DNA of 64,000 bases from Gemmataceae bacterium (lineage in GTDB: Bacteria; Planctomycetota; Planctomycetia; Gemmatales; Gemmataceae), in the NCBI GenBank assembly GCA_022842245.1, contig JALHPZ010000004.1:124001-188000 (forward strand), written 5' to 3'. Of the stretch, positions 47,698-56,436 are shown piece after piece. The stretch's first letter is position 1; each line of letters begins with the position of its first letter. Under the pieces are notes generated by a model that worked only from the letters and a program-made list of their open reading frames with translations, had not been told where the DNA came from and made no database searches. Made by a program: the position numbers and the translations under genes.

Positions 47698-48429
47698 ATG
47701 GTCACTGCCACGGCGTCGCGCCGGGTGGCGGGGCGACCGGACAGCACAAGTATGACAAATCTTTTTACCCCCGGACCCACCGCGAACTCTGTCAAAGATG
47801 CCAACGGCAAAGTTCGGGCGGTGCCCGCTGGCTGGGTTCTGCTTCCGCCCGGCGACGCCGCCCTGACCCGTCGAGTGAAGGCCGCTGGCGAGCATTGGGT
47901 GGTGCAGGAAAAGAAGGGCCGTAAGGTCTTCTCACGGGGCGTGTGGGCACCGGCAACGACCATCGATCGGATTCGGGCCGAACTCGAAGCCGAGCGATCC
48001 ACCGAGAGCTTTGCCAAGCGCAAAGTGGCCGATGCCAAGCGCCGGGAGAAGGCCCAAGAGATTTACGTCGAGGACTTCACCGGAGCCGTGGTGAGCTTCC
48101 TTGCCTTTCATCCCAACCATGCCGAACTGGCCCGGCGGCTTGCCAAGGTCGTATCCGATCATGCCACGCCGGTCGGAAGCGGCACGGTCGCCAGAACAAA
48201 GCGAATCCCGGTCGAGCAACGGGCCGAAGCCGCCGTCATCGCTTGGATGCGGCACCAGACGACGGCCTACGACTCGATGACGATTCCACGGGTGAAGGGC
48301 AAACGGCGGGAAGTGCGGCGAATGCTGGCCCAACGATCCAAGGAATTACTGGCCCGGTATCGGCGGGGAGAAGTGAACGGGGAACAATGCCCGTTGATAA
48401 GAGCCATCGAGAAGGAGAGAAAGCCATGA
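47698..48429 (+). CDS. DUF2293-domain protein
   Basis: A protein of 243 residues from ATG 47698, which has GAGG 5 bases upstream and TATACT at 47672-47677; an internal ATG at 47752 is a second possibility. The C-terminal domain has the DUF2293 signature: HQTTAYDSMTIPRVKGKRRE, VRRMLAQRSKELLARYR. The N-terminal half contains VPAGWVLLPPGDAALTRRVK, as in related plant and bacterial proteins. Function unknown. The stop overlaps the start of the secreted-protein gene, and base composition is closer to the left part of the window than to the adjoining genes. Confidence 0.85.
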   Translation: MVTATASRRVAGRPDSTSMTNLFTPGPTANSVKDANGKVRAVPAGWVLLPPGDAALTRRVKAAGEHWVVQEKKGRKVFSRGVWAPATTIDRIRAELEAERSTESFAKRKVADAKRREKAQEIYVEDFTGAVVSFLAFHPNHAELARRLAKVVSDHATPVGSGTVARTKRIPVEQRAEAAVIAWMRHQTTAYDSMTIPRVKGKRREVRRMLAQRSKELLARYRRGEVNGEQCPLIRAIEKERKP

Positions 48430-49199
48430 AGACGATCATCACGTTTGCGGCGGCGCTGTTTGCCGTATCGTCGGTCCATGCCCAAGACTTCCGCAACGTC
48501 ACCTGCGAAGGAACGTACCCGCATCACCTGCAAGGCATCTGTGCCGACAAGGAAGCCATTTATTGGTCCTTCACGACGACGCTTGTGAAGACCGACTTGA
48601 ACGGAACGCTGCTGAAGAAAGTGCCGGTCGCCAACCACCACGGCGACCTCTGCCTCCACGATGCCAAGCTCTTCGTTGCCGTGAACCTCGGCAAGTTCAA
48701 CGATCCCAAGGGCAACGCCGATTCGTGGGTGTACGTCTACGAGGCCGCCACGCTCAAGGAACTGGCCCGCCACAAGGTTCAGGAAGTCTTCCACGGTGCG
48801 GGCGGCATCGGCATTCGCAATGATCACTTCTTCGTCGTGGGCGGATTGCCGGATGGCGTCAAAGAAAACTCCGTCTACGAGTACGACGCCAAGTTCCAAT
48901 TTTTGAAGAAGCACGTCATCACGAGCGGCCACACCCACCTTGGCATCCAGACGGCCACGTTCGCCAACGATCGCTGGTGGTTCGGCTGCTACGGCGATCC
49001 GAAGATCCTGCTCGTCACCGACGCCGAGTTCCAGATGAAGGGCCGGTACGAGTTCGATTGCTCGCTGGGGATCGTCGGCCTGCCGGATGGCCGTTTCCTG
49101 TCCGCCAGTGGCCAATGCGAGAAGGACAAGGGCTGTACCGGTTCGGCCCGCATCGCCGTGGCCGATGTGAAGACGGGGCTGCGGTTCGGCGAGAAGTAG
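48426..49199 (+). CDS. Secreted protein of unknown function (paralogue of 3122-3931)
   Basis: A 257-residue protein with signal peptide KTIITFAAALFAVSSVHAQ. It shares with the left-hand gene: CEGTYPHHLQG, SFTTTLVKTDLNG, NHHGDLCLHD, NLGKFNDPKGNADSWVYVY, EVFHGAGGI, SGHTHLGIQTATF, WWFGCYG and FDCSLGI. Repeated strand-turn units suggest a beta-propeller. It is translationally coupled to the DUF2293 gene. I do not recognise a named family, but two copies in one window indicate a lineage-specific expansion. Confidence 0.75.
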   Translation: MKTIITFAAALFAVSSVHAQDFRNVTCEGTYPHHLQGICADKEAIYWSFTTTLVKTDLNGTLLKKVPVANHHGDLCLHDAKLFVAVNLGKFNDPKGNADSWVYVYEAATLKELARHKVQEVFHGAGGIGIRNDHFFVVGGLPDGVKENSVYEYDAKFQFLKKHVITSGHTHLGIQTATFANDRWWFGCYGDPKILLVTDAEFQMKGRYEFDCSLGIVGLPDGRFLSASGQCEKDKGCTGSARIAVADVKTGLRFGEK

Positions 49200-49281
49200 A
49201 CCGAGCAGAGCATTCACAGACCAGATGCGTTCCACGGCGGTCGATCACGTCGGAAACAAGCCTGCGCGAAGAGAGGACTTC

Positions 49282-49368
49282 ATGCCATCGATCCTTGACG
49301 CAGCGTTTCGAACCCTTCTGAACGTCGCACTGCTGACGATCCTGTCCGAGATTCGAGTCGCCGAATAA
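49282..49368 (+). CDS. Possible mini-protein of 28 residues
   Basis: ATG 49282 with GAGAGGAC upstream gives a 28-residue hydrophobic-amphipathic peptide (ILDAAFRTLLNVALLTILSE) in the space between the secreted-protein gene and the DUF542 gene. A membrane-associated small protein is conceivable. Chance occurrence cannot be excluded at this length. Confidence 0.25.
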   Translation: MPSILDAAFRTLLNVALLTILSEIRVAE

Positions 49369-49409
49369 CGCTCGAATCCGATGCGGCCGAGCGGGAGGCG
49401 AATACGACC

Positions 49410-49643
49410 ATGAAATCGACCTGGAACTGCGATCTGGATTCGTCGATCCCGGACTGGATCGTCGAGTATCCTGAAACGTACCCCTTATTTCAGGAATGCG
49501 GCATCGACAGTTCCTGCGGCGGCAAGTCCCTGGAGTATGTGTGCCGGGAGCGCGGGTTGAATGCGCAAGCGATGCTCGACAAACTCCGGGCGCGAATCGC
49601 CGAGGCAAGGGCCGCGAGGCCGGATGAATTCCCAACTTCGTAA
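49410..49643 (+). CDS. DUF542/ScdA_N-domain protein
   Basis: A 77-residue protein with the DUF542 pattern: DWIVEYPETYPLFQECGIDS followed by SCGGKSLEYVCRERGL. In the RIC/YtfE iron-sulfur repair proteins this domain, with its CCGG-like motif, precedes the di-iron hemerythrin domain; here it stands alone and has SSCGG instead of CCGG, so one Cys is missing. A link to nitrosative or iron-sulfur stress is inference. It is followed 14 bp later by a cupin gene. Confidence 0.82.
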   Translation: MKSTWNCDLDSSIPDWIVEYPETYPLFQECGIDSSCGGKSLEYVCRERGLNAQAMLDKLRARIAEARAARPDEFPTS

Positions 49644-49657
49644 TCGAGGGCGGAACG

Positions 49658-49987
49658 ATGGCGATCCCACATGCGAATCCCGGCGAGGTCATCGACGTTC
49701 GACCGTTGGGCGCTTCGCTGGCGTCGGCGCGGACCACGACCCTGATCAAGTCGGGGCTACTGGAAGTCGTGCGGCTGGTGCTGCCGGCCGGCAAGGAGAT
49801 CGCGACCCACAAAGCCCCCGGCGCCATCACGGTCCAATGTCTCGAAGGGCGGATCGCCTTCACGGCGCAAGGCCAGACACACGAACTGACGACAGGACAG
49901 TTGATCTTTCTGGAAGCCGGCGAGCCGCACGCGGTCCGGTGCATTGAGGATGCGTCGTTGCTCCTGACGCTCCGCTTGTCGGCGTAA
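49658..49987 (+). CDS. Cupin-domain protein
   Basis: A 109-residue single cupin. Motifs: EVVRLVLPAGKEIATHKAPG, TVQCLEGRIAFTAQGQTHEL and QLIFLEAGEPHAVRC. The final His and one His in the first motif are present. The pairing with a DUF542 gene resembles loci where a cupin follows hemerythrin-like regulators of anaerobic or nitric-oxide stress. No substrate assigned. Confidence 0.85.
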   Translation: MAIPHANPGEVIDVRPLGASLASARTTTLIKSGLLEVVRLVLPAGKEIATHKAPGAITVQCLEGRIAFTAQGQTHELTTGQLIFLEAGEPHAVRCIEDASLLLTLRLSA

Positions 49988-50018
49988 TCGGCCCGGCCGG
50001 ACAATGGATGGCGTGTAT

Positions 50019-50312
50019 TCAAGGCGGTGGGACTTTGAGTGTTCGCGCGATCCAGATCAGCGCGGGAAAGATCGCGATCGACCAGCCGAGCCAGCCCGAG
50101 ATGGCAAGGTGCTGGGTACCGGGGATGAAGTCGGAGTCTTTGTGTCGGAGCCAGTTCCGATGGCGAAGCCATTGCATCGCGAGATACCATCCGCCGCCGG
50201 CCGTGGCGAGCAGCGCCGGCCCGATGCCGTTCACCGTCCAGCCCTGGGCGAGCGGGGACATCGTGGCAAGGGCCAACGATAAGAGAACGAGCAGGATATC
50301 TCCGGGGTTCAT
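50019..50312 (-). CDS. Small membrane protein, 97 residues
   Basis: Three hydrophobic stretches (GDILLVLLSLALATMSPLA, GIGPALLATAGGGWYLAMQW, AISGWLGWSIAIFPALIWIA) with a basic RHRNWLRHKDSD loop between the last two. No family recognised. It starts 3 bp after the TfoX-like gene on the same strand, so they are probably co-expressed. Confidence 0.65.
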   Translation of the reverse strand: MNPGDILLVLLSLALATMSPLAQGWTVNGIGPALLATAGGGWYLAMQWLRHRNWLRHKDSDFIPGTQHLAISGWLGWSIAIFPALIWIARTLKVPPP

Positions 50313-50315
50313 CGT

Positions 50316-50645
50316 TCACTTTCCCGGTAGCGACTGGACGAACCGGATCGCCCGCCCGATCCACACCGCCAGCGAATCATCGTCCTCGACGCCGTCCGAT
50401 TCGACCATCACCCAGCCTTTCATCGGTCGGCCCGTGACGTCGAACGGCCGGACATGAAGTTCCTGGAGAGCGTCCTCGGCCTGTTCCGGACCCAACCGGA
50501 CAATGAGGGCGTCTTTCCAGACGCAGACGAGCAGATTGCCGTTCAGGAGGAAGCCGAGGCCGCCGAACAACTTCTTCTCCACGATGTCCCGCTCGCGGGC
50601 GAGTCCATCGCGTACGCGGTCGGCGAGCGAGTCGTCGTATGCCAC
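50316..50645 (-). CDS. TfoX N-terminal domain protein (paralogue of 32021-32350)
   Basis: A 109-residue protein, GTG start chosen because GGAG is 6 bases upstream and the product then begins VAYDDSLADRVRDGLARER like other members; a TTG four codons earlier is in frame. Family motifs: EKKLFGGLGFLLNGNLLVCV, LIVRLGPEQAEDALQ, FDVTGRPMKGWVMVESDG. Same length and layout as the left-hand copy, but clearly diverged. Function unknown. Confidence 0.88.
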   Translation of the reverse strand: MAYDDSLADRVRDGLARERDIVEKKLFGGLGFLLNGNLLVCVWKDALIVRLGPEQAEDALQELHVRPFDVTGRPMKGWVMVESDGVEDDDSLAVWIGRAIRFVQSLPGK

Positions 50646-50669
50646 GGGGGACTCCAACGGAGTGAAAGG

Positions 50670-52223
50670 TTACTTCTCGTTCGAGATCGCATTCTCCGCC
50701 ACGATTCCCGACTTGCCTTGAATCTCAACCGCCTTCGCGTTCGGGGCCGTGGAAACCGCCGAGTTGCCGTAGACGTGGCTGGGCTTCGGGCTGTCCTTCA
50801 CAAGGATTGCAATCCCCTGAAATCGCTTGATGGTATTTCCGGAGACCACCACCGTCGCCTTCCCTACGTTCACCGCGGTTCGGTATCCATCGAACGTATT
50901 GTCGCTGATGGTCGCGGTGGAGTTCTCCCACACCCACACGGCGTTCCCCTGTTTCTCGCCGATTCCCGTGAAGGTATTCCCGCTCAGGTTGGCGTGGCCC
51001 TGCACCAGTACGGCCGCCACGCCGCCGCCCGAAATGCGATTCCCGCGGATCGTCGCCGTCGAACCATCCTTCACCGCGAGGATCGGCGGCTGACCGCCCG
51101 TTCGAGCGAGTTCGTTCTCGGTGATGGTCGCCGTGGACCCGTCGGTGACGCCGATCGCGATCAACTTGTTATCGAGGCACTTGTTGCCGTGGATGATCGC
51201 GTTCCCTTTCGACTGCACGCCGATGCCCGCCATTTCGTTTTCCCGGCACTCGTTGCCGACGATCAACGGATTCGCCCCGTCCCGGCAACCAATCCCGGCC
51301 ATTTTGTTCTTGCGGCACACGTTGTTTCGCAAGATCGGACTGGCACGATCGCGGCATCCGATCCCGGCCATTTCGTTTTCCGAGCATTCGTTGCCTTCCA
51401 CGACCGGCGCCGTGCCTTCCATTCGGATGCCGATCCCGGCTCGACGGTTGTGATGGCATTTGTTGCCGCGCATCACCGGTTGGGATCCCTCCCGACAGCC
51501 GATCCCCGCGCGAATGTTCTGGAAGCAAGCGTTGTCCGTGATGACCGGGTTCGCGTTGCGGCATCCGATCCCGGCCCGCAGGTTTTCCTTGCAAACATTG
51601 CGCCGGACGATCGGCTCGGCACCGTCCGCCACTCCGATTCCGCCGCCCATGTTGCGGTAGACGATGTTGTCTTGAATGGCGGGGGCCGTCTTCGTCTTCT
51701 CCTGCCCGACGATACCGATCCCCACGTCGCCGTTGTGGTGAACGATGCAATTGGAAACGGTGCCGCTCGCGCCCCGAATGCGGATGGCGGGGTTCGTGCC
51801 CTCCGCCTGGACCGCGCCTTCCTCATCGCCCAATTCTTCGCCCTTCGAATCGAAATGCTTTTTCCAGATCGTCTCGTCGTAGACCCCGACTTTGGTGATC
51901 GTGAACCCGTCCAGCGCGCAGCCCTCTGCGAGTTCGACGCCGGGTGAATTCCCGACGCGTCCGCCCCCATCGAGCACGGTCGCTTCGGCCCGTTTCAATC
52001 CCACGATCCCTTTGGTGTCATCCCCGGCACTGCGAAGGCGAATCCCCGGCTTCAGTTTGATCCGCTCCGCGTACTGGCCCGGTGAAACCAGGATCGTGTC
52101 GCCGCCGACGGAGGCATCGACGGCGGATTGAATCGTCTTGTGATCCTGCGGGACGCGATGTTCCGCGGAGAGGACCGGATGAACCCCGGCGAAGATCGAC
52201 AATACGGCGATCATGATGCGCAT
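50670..52223 (-). CDS. Secreted right-handed parallel beta-helix protein
   Basis: A 517-residue protein beginning MRIMIAVLSIFAGVHPVLSA, a signal peptide. After VPQDHKTIQSAVDASVGGDT and DTILVSPGQYAERI (the usual N-terminal cap of pectin-lyase-like proteins) come about ten 23-residue coils of the form N-C-EN-RAGIGCR-A-P-I (for example GNECSENEMAGIGCRDRASP). These nearly identical coils predict a long regular helix with stacked Asn and Cys ladders. Carbohydrate binding or cleavage is usual for the fold, but no catalytic residues can be assigned. Confidence 0.88.
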   Translation of the reverse strand: MRIMIAVLSIFAGVHPVLSAEHRVPQDHKTIQSAVDASVGGDTILVSPGQYAERIKLKPGIRLRSAGDDTKGIVGLKRAEATVLDGGGRVGNSPGVELAEGCALDGFTITKVGVYDETIWKKHFDSKGEELGDEEGAVQAEGTNPAIRIRGASGTVSNCIVHHNGDVGIGIVGQEKTKTAPAIQDNIVYRNMGGGIGVADGAEPIVRRNVCKENLRAGIGCRNANPVITDNACFQNIRAGIGCREGSQPVMRGNKCHHNRRAGIGIRMEGTAPVVEGNECSENEMAGIGCRDRASPILRNNVCRKNKMAGIGCRDGANPLIVGNECRENEMAGIGVQSKGNAIIHGNKCLDNKLIAIGVTDGSTATITENELARTGGQPPILAVKDGSTATIRGNRISGGGVAAVLVQGHANLSGNTFTGIGEKQGNAVWVWENSTATISDNTFDGYRTAVNVGKATVVVSGNTIKRFQGIAILVKDSPKPSHVYGNSAVSTAPNAKAVEIQGKSGIVAENAISNEK

Positions 52224-52254
52224 CGAGTTCTCTCCCGTTTTCGGCTTGTCAGCG

Positions 52255-53034
52255 TTATGAACCGTCTGGAAGCGGATAACCGGCGGGCAGTTCGGAAAGG
52301 TCGTGATAGCCAATGAGTTCCACTTCGTCGCTGTGGTCCCGCACGAGGCGGCGCAGCGCGTCGAGGCTGGCGCGGCGTGCGGCATCGTCGTCGGCGCGTT
52401 GGGCCGCCATCTGGGAGACGGGGTGATCGTCCATCGCCAACTCGGCCCGGAGATAGTACGCGTCCCCCACGTGCAGGAGCCAGCGCTCGCCCTGCCGCAC
52501 CGCGACGCCGCAGTGGCCGAGAGTGTGGCCGAACAGCGGGATCAGCAAGACTTCGGAAGAAAAGCCCAAGGCGAGCGGACGGGCTTCCAACCCGAACCAC
52601 GAACGCGTTGACGGGCCGTAGGTCTTCCAGTCGGGGCCATGGGCGAATTGCGCGGGGACATACCGCCAATGACCGCTCGAAACGCTGGCCCGTTCTTCCT
52701 CCGAAAGGTGGACCTGCGCCTTCGGAAAGTCGGCGAGGCCGCCGGCATGGTCGGGGTCCGCGTGCGTCAGCACGACATGCTGCACGGCGCCCGGGGAACG
52801 GCCCAGCGCCTCGATCCGCCGCACGGCGGTATCCGGCTCGTGGAACTGAAAGCCCGCCAGGTCGATGAGCTGCCGGCCCAACCGTCCGTCCGGATCGCGG
52901 ACATCGTGCAGGCCGATGCCCGTGTCGACCAACGCCAGCCGATCGCTGTCTTCGAGCAGCAGACAATGGCAGACGACCGTGGGATACCCGGAAACCCGGA
53001 GCGTGCCGCAGTTGAGATGATGGATCGTCGTCAC
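52255..53034 (-). CDS. MBL-fold metallohydrolase, N-acyl-homoserine-lactonase-like
   Basis: A 259-residue protein with GTG start (GAGGCG upstream). The metal motif is VLTHADPDHAGGLADF (H-x-D-x-DH), followed by a His in LFGHTLGHCGVAV, an Asp in LHVGDAYYL and a late His in GYHDLSELP. The N-terminal LNCGTLRVSGYPTVVCHCLL and the substrate loop resemble AHL lactonases and related quorum-quenching enzymes, where the second motif residue is His; here Asp replaces it, so lactonase activity is uncertain. Confidence 0.82.
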   Translation of the reverse strand: MTTIHHLNCGTLRVSGYPTVVCHCLLLEDSDRLALVDTGIGLHDVRDPDGRLGRQLIDLAGFQFHEPDTAVRRIEALGRSPGAVQHVVLTHADPDHAGGLADFPKAQVHLSEEERASVSSGHWRYVPAQFAHGPDWKTYGPSTRSWFGLEARPLALGFSSEVLLIPLFGHTLGHCGVAVRQGERWLLHVGDAYYLRAELAMDDHPVSQMAAQRADDDAARRASLDALRRLVRDHSDEVELIGYHDLSELPAGYPLPDGS

Positions 53035-53075
53035 GGTTCGCCTCGGCCGCCGGGGTTTCGGTTCGACGGTCCTTT

Positions 53076-54002
53076 CTATTCCGCGTCCCAGATCGCGACC
53101 GGCCCTTTGAAGGAACCCACGAGATACGTGAGTCCGTCCGGCGAGTAGCGCACGGCCGTGGCGCGGTGGCGCTTCAGGCCGAGCGCCGCGACCTCGCTGC
53201 CGGAGGCGAGATCGAACTGCCGCACGGTCGTGGACGCGTCGACGCGCAGAAGCCGCCGACCGTCCGGACTCCAGGCGAGCTTCGGCGAGTAGCAGTGCTT
53301 CACCTTCCAGGTGGCGATCGGCTCCTGCGTCGCCACGCGGTAGAGGTAGCAGGTGGTGCCGGCGTCGATGGCGGCGATGGAGCCGTCCGGCGAGAGCGCG
53401 GCCTCGTTGCACATGCTGCGCATCTTGATGGAGCCGAGCAGCTTCGGTTGCTTCACGTCCCAGAGGTGTTGGAAGCGGTCGGTTGGCGAGAAGAGGAAGA
53501 CTTGCCCGCGCGGCGAGTAGTCGACGCAGTACCAGTAAAAGCGCGCGAGGTCGGCGGCGTGGTGCAATCCCTCCGGGGACGGAAAGGTCGAGATCGTTTC
53601 CGGCTTGGTTTTCCGCCCGCCGAGTTTGCGGCGAACGATATGCACGTCCACGCCGCCGCCGCCGCGGTCCTTCAGTTCCACCGTGTCGAGCACGCCGGCC
53701 TCGGAAAACGCCAGCGCGCAGACATTGAGTTCCGGCTCCTGAATGATCGGTTCCCAGCCGGACTTCGTGCGCCGCCAGCACCAAAGTTGTCCCTTGCCGT
53801 GGCTCGCGAACCACTCGCCATCCGGCGAAGCCTTCAAGTCCGAATGCACGCGGCCCTCGTTCACGACCGGCAGGAACGCCGGCGAATCGACGTTGCCGGC
53901 TTCCCACACGAACACGCCCGTGTCGGCCAGCGCCGCGACCCCGCCCGCCCCGACACGATCGACGGCCCAGATGACGGCGTTCGGCCCGGTCAGCACTTGC
54001 AT
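53076..54002 (-). CDS. WD40-like repeat protein
   Basis: A 308-residue protein with repeating blades: DLKASPDGEWFASHGKGQLW, VDYSPRGQVFLFSPTDRFQ, ALSPDGSIAAIDAGTTCYLY, LAWSPDGRRLLRVDASTTVR, VRYSPDGLTYLVGSFKGPVA ending IWD. The S-DG motif and terminal WD are typical of WD40 beta-propellers, abundant in planctomycetes as scaffolds. No signal peptide from this start. Partner unknown. Confidence 0.85.
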   Translation of the reverse strand: MQVLTGPNAVIWAVDRVGAGGVAALADTGVFVWEAGNVDSPAFLPVVNEGRVHSDLKASPDGEWFASHGKGQLWCWRRTKSGWEPIIQEPELNVCALAFSEAGVLDTVELKDRGGGGVDVHIVRRKLGGRKTKPETISTFPSPEGLHHAADLARFYWYCVDYSPRGQVFLFSPTDRFQHLWDVKQPKLLGSIKMRSMCNEAALSPDGSIAAIDAGTTCYLYRVATQEPIATWKVKHCYSPKLAWSPDGRRLLRVDASTTVRQFDLASGSEVAALGLKRHRATAVRYSPDGLTYLVGSFKGPVAIWDAE

Positions 54003-54157
54003 CGGGAAGCCCTCGGGTCGAAGGAAACGGCCGATAGAACCGGAGTATTCCGTTGAACGCCTACCGTCGCGCGGCCAACCCGCGCGGCGACGAACCGTCC
54101 GCCGTTTTATCGATTGCGGATCCTGATTGAATAATGGCAGACACCGGAGCCGCCGCC

Positions 54158-54541
54158 ATGCCGACCCGCCTCGCCATCGCGTTACTCTTGATGATTACCA
54201 CGACGGCTTTGGCCGGGGAGCCGAACCTGTCCGGCCGCTGGCGCGGGCGATGGTCCAGCGAGTCGACAGGGCACTCGGGGCCGCTCAATGCCCGCTTCCG
54301 CCAAACCGCCTGCGACGAATACCGCGTCGTCTTCACCGGCCGCTTCCTCAAGATCGTGCCGTTCCGCTATGCCGAGACGCTCCACGTGACCGGCTCCGAC
54401 GGCACCGTCGTCTACCTCGCCGGTTCCTCCCGGCTTCTTGGCTTCGGCACCTTCTCGTTCGACGCCGCCGCCACCGGCAACGCTTTCAACGCGACCTTCT
54501 CGTCCCGAAGGGACCGCGGGCAGTTCAACCTCTCGCGCTGA
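54158..54541 (+). CDS. Secreted hypothetical protein, 127 residues
   Basis: The ATG at 54158 gives a signal peptide PTRLAIALLLMITTTALAGE; an upstream ATG (54134) adds eight residues in front. The mature part contains LSGRWRGRWSSESTGHSGPL, CDEYRVVFTGRFLKIVPFRY and VVYLAGSSRLLGFGTFSF, a small beta-barrel-like pattern seen in planctomycete lipocalin-like exported proteins. Function unknown. Confidence 0.72.
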   Translation: MPTRLAIALLLMITTTALAGEPNLSGRWRGRWSSESTGHSGPLNARFRQTACDEYRVVFTGRFLKIVPFRYAETLHVTGSDGTVVYLAGSSRLLGFGTFSFDAAATGNAFNATFSSRRDRGQFNLSR

Positions 54542-55423
54542 TTACTTCTTCTTCACCGGCGGCTCGACGGCTTCGGGCTTGAAGGCCGCGAGGTCGTCCA
54601 GCTTCACCCGCACGCCCCCCGCCGGCACGTCTTGCTTGGCCGTCCAGACGATCGCGTTCAGGATCAGCGTGCGCAGGTCGTCGAGCTTCCAGTTGCGGTA
54701 GAAGTGCGGCATGACGACGCCCGCACCGCGTCCGCCGTCGGGCCGCTCGATGGCCCACGCGATCGTTTCCTTCTTCGGTGCCTCCGGCGGCAGCATCGCC
54801 ATCGCCAGCGCCGTCACGCCTTTCGCCGGGCCGGTCGGGCCGAAGTAGTTGTTGATGTACGGCTCGTCGTGGAAGGTGAACTTCGTCCATCCGTTCAAAA
54901 CCGGATGCTTCGCCTCGGCCGGTTCGACGGTCGCTTCGCGGAAGACCTTGGCGATCGACTTGTGGTGGTTGCAGCGCGTGGCGAAGTAGCCGCCCATCCA
55001 GTGCAGCAGCGGGTGGTCACCGTCGGCGGCCACGTGCTTCGCTTCGAGGCCCGTGGCATAGTGCACGCACACGATGCCGCAGCCGCGCTTCATCATCGCG
55101 GCGAGGTCCTTCATGATCCGCTCGCGCTCCGGCATCACTTCCGGAGGGAACAGGTCGCCGATGAAGACGACGGTCGAAACATCTTCGGTCGTCGCCTTCG
55201 GCCATTCGCTCACGGCCTTCGTGTCGAGTCCGGCCTGGGTGAGGCAATGCGCGAGCAGCCGGCCGCCGGCGGCGACCTCGTGCGTGCCCGGCGGGTGTTG
55301 GCTGGGGCCGACGACGACGAGCGCCTTCGGCGCGGCGGGCGCGGCGCCCAGTTCGGAGATCGCCAGCGTGCCGAGGGCCAGGGAGCCGAGCGCGGCGCGG
55401 CGGTGGGGGAGAGATTGCGGCAT
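54542..55423 (-). CDS. ThuA-like (trehalose-utilisation-domain) secreted protein
   Basis: A 293-residue protein starting at MPQSLPHRRAALGSLALGTL, a Tat-like signal with RR and a hydrophobic stretch to ELGAA. The ThuA/class I glutamine amidotransferase-like fold is seen in ALVVVGPSQHPPGTHEVAAG, GCGIVCVHYATGLEAK, LLHWMGGYF and KHPVLNGWTKFTFHDEPYI. In planctomycetes such proteins are very common and probably act in sugar degradation outside the cytoplasm. It converges with the preceding plus-strand gene end to end. Confidence 0.85.
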   Translation of the reverse strand: MPQSLPHRRAALGSLALGTLAISELGAAPAAPKALVVVGPSQHPPGTHEVAAGGRLLAHCLTQAGLDTKAVSEWPKATTEDVSTVVFIGDLFPPEVMPERERIMKDLAAMMKRGCGIVCVHYATGLEAKHVAADGDHPLLHWMGGYFATRCNHHKSIAKVFREATVEPAEAKHPVLNGWTKFTFHDEPYINNYFGPTGPAKGVTALAMAMLPPEAPKKETIAWAIERPDGGRGAGVVMPHFYRNWKLDDLRTLILNAIVWTAKQDVPAGGVRVKLDDLAAFKPEAVEPPVKKK

Positions 55424-55538
55424 GATCGTGTCCGATAATGGGGCGTTCCGTATTCGTACCAGACGCCGCACGGAATCGCGACAAGATTTCCCCGGCCCGA
55501 ACGAATAGCCGGCACCGCATCCTCCTTCGAGCGAACCC

Positions 55539-56432
55539 ATGACGCCCGCGGTGGAAATCGACGGCGTGACCAAGACCTTCGGCCCCCAGACGGCCGTCGA
55601 CAACCTCAGCCTCGTCGTGCCGACCGGCACGATCTACGGCTTCATCGGCCCCAACGGCTCCGGCAAGACGACGACGCTGCGCATGATCATGCGCATCTTC
55701 CTCCCCGACCGCGGCACGATCCGCGTGCTCGGCGACGAATCGTGGCACGCCGCCAAGGACCGCGTCACCTACCTGCCCGAGGAACGCGGCCTCTACAAGC
55801 CGATGAAGGTCAAGGACGTCATCCGCTTCTATGCGGAACTGAAGGGGATGGTCGCCCCGCAGGCGAAGATCGCGGAGTGGCTGGAACGGATGGAACTGGC
55901 GCACGCGGCCGACAAGCGCGTCGACCAGCTCTCGAAGGGGATGAGCCAGAAGGTGCAGTTCATCTCCGCCGTCGTCTCCGATCCCGAACTCATCATCCTC
56001 GACGAACCGTTCAGCGGCCTCGACCCGGTGAACGAGAACCTCTTCCGCCGCGCGATCCTCGACCTGCGCAAGGCCGGCAAGACCATCATCTTCTCCACGC
56101 ACAACATGGCCGTCGCCGAGCAGCTCTGCGATTTCGTCTTCATGATCTACAAGGGGAAGAAAGTCCTCGACGGCACGCTGGACGCGATCCAGGACGCCTA
56201 CGGCTTCGACACCCTGCGCGTGCGGCTCGAAGGCGGTTCACTGGAAGGCCTCGACGGCGTGGACAAGCTCACCGACTTCGGCCGCTATCAGGAATTGCGA
56301 CTCAATCGCGGTGCCGACCCGCAGGCGATCCTGCGCGAGCTGATGCGCCGCGGCGCCGTCCGCCAGTTCGAGCAGACCCGGCCGAACCTCCACGACATCT
56401 TCGTTCGCATCGCCGACCCGAAGGACGAATAA
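55539..56432 (+). CDS. ABC transporter ATP-binding protein
   Basis: A 297-residue ATPase. Walker A is GPNGSGKTT (37-45), signature LSKGMSQKVQ (LSGGQ variant) and Walker B LIILDEPFSGLDP, followed by the H-loop IIFSTHNMA. The DUF4162-like C-terminus (about 220-297) is typical of NatA-type exporters. The permease gene starts 4 bp downstream. Together they probably form a multidrug or sodium-type exporter. Confidence 0.93.
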   Translation: MTPAVEIDGVTKTFGPQTAVDNLSLVVPTGTIYGFIGPNGSGKTTTLRMIMRIFLPDRGTIRVLGDESWHAAKDRVTYLPEERGLYKPMKVKDVIRFYAELKGMVAPQAKIAEWLERMELAHAADKRVDQLSKGMSQKVQFISAVVSDPELIILDEPFSGLDPVNENLFRRAILDLRKAGKTIIFSTHNMAVAEQLCDFVFMIYKGKKVLDGTLDAIQDAYGFDTLRVRLEGGSLEGLDGVDKLTDFGRYQELRLNRGADPQAILRELMRRGAVRQFEQTRPNLHDIFVRIADPKDE

Positions 56433-56436
56433 CGCC

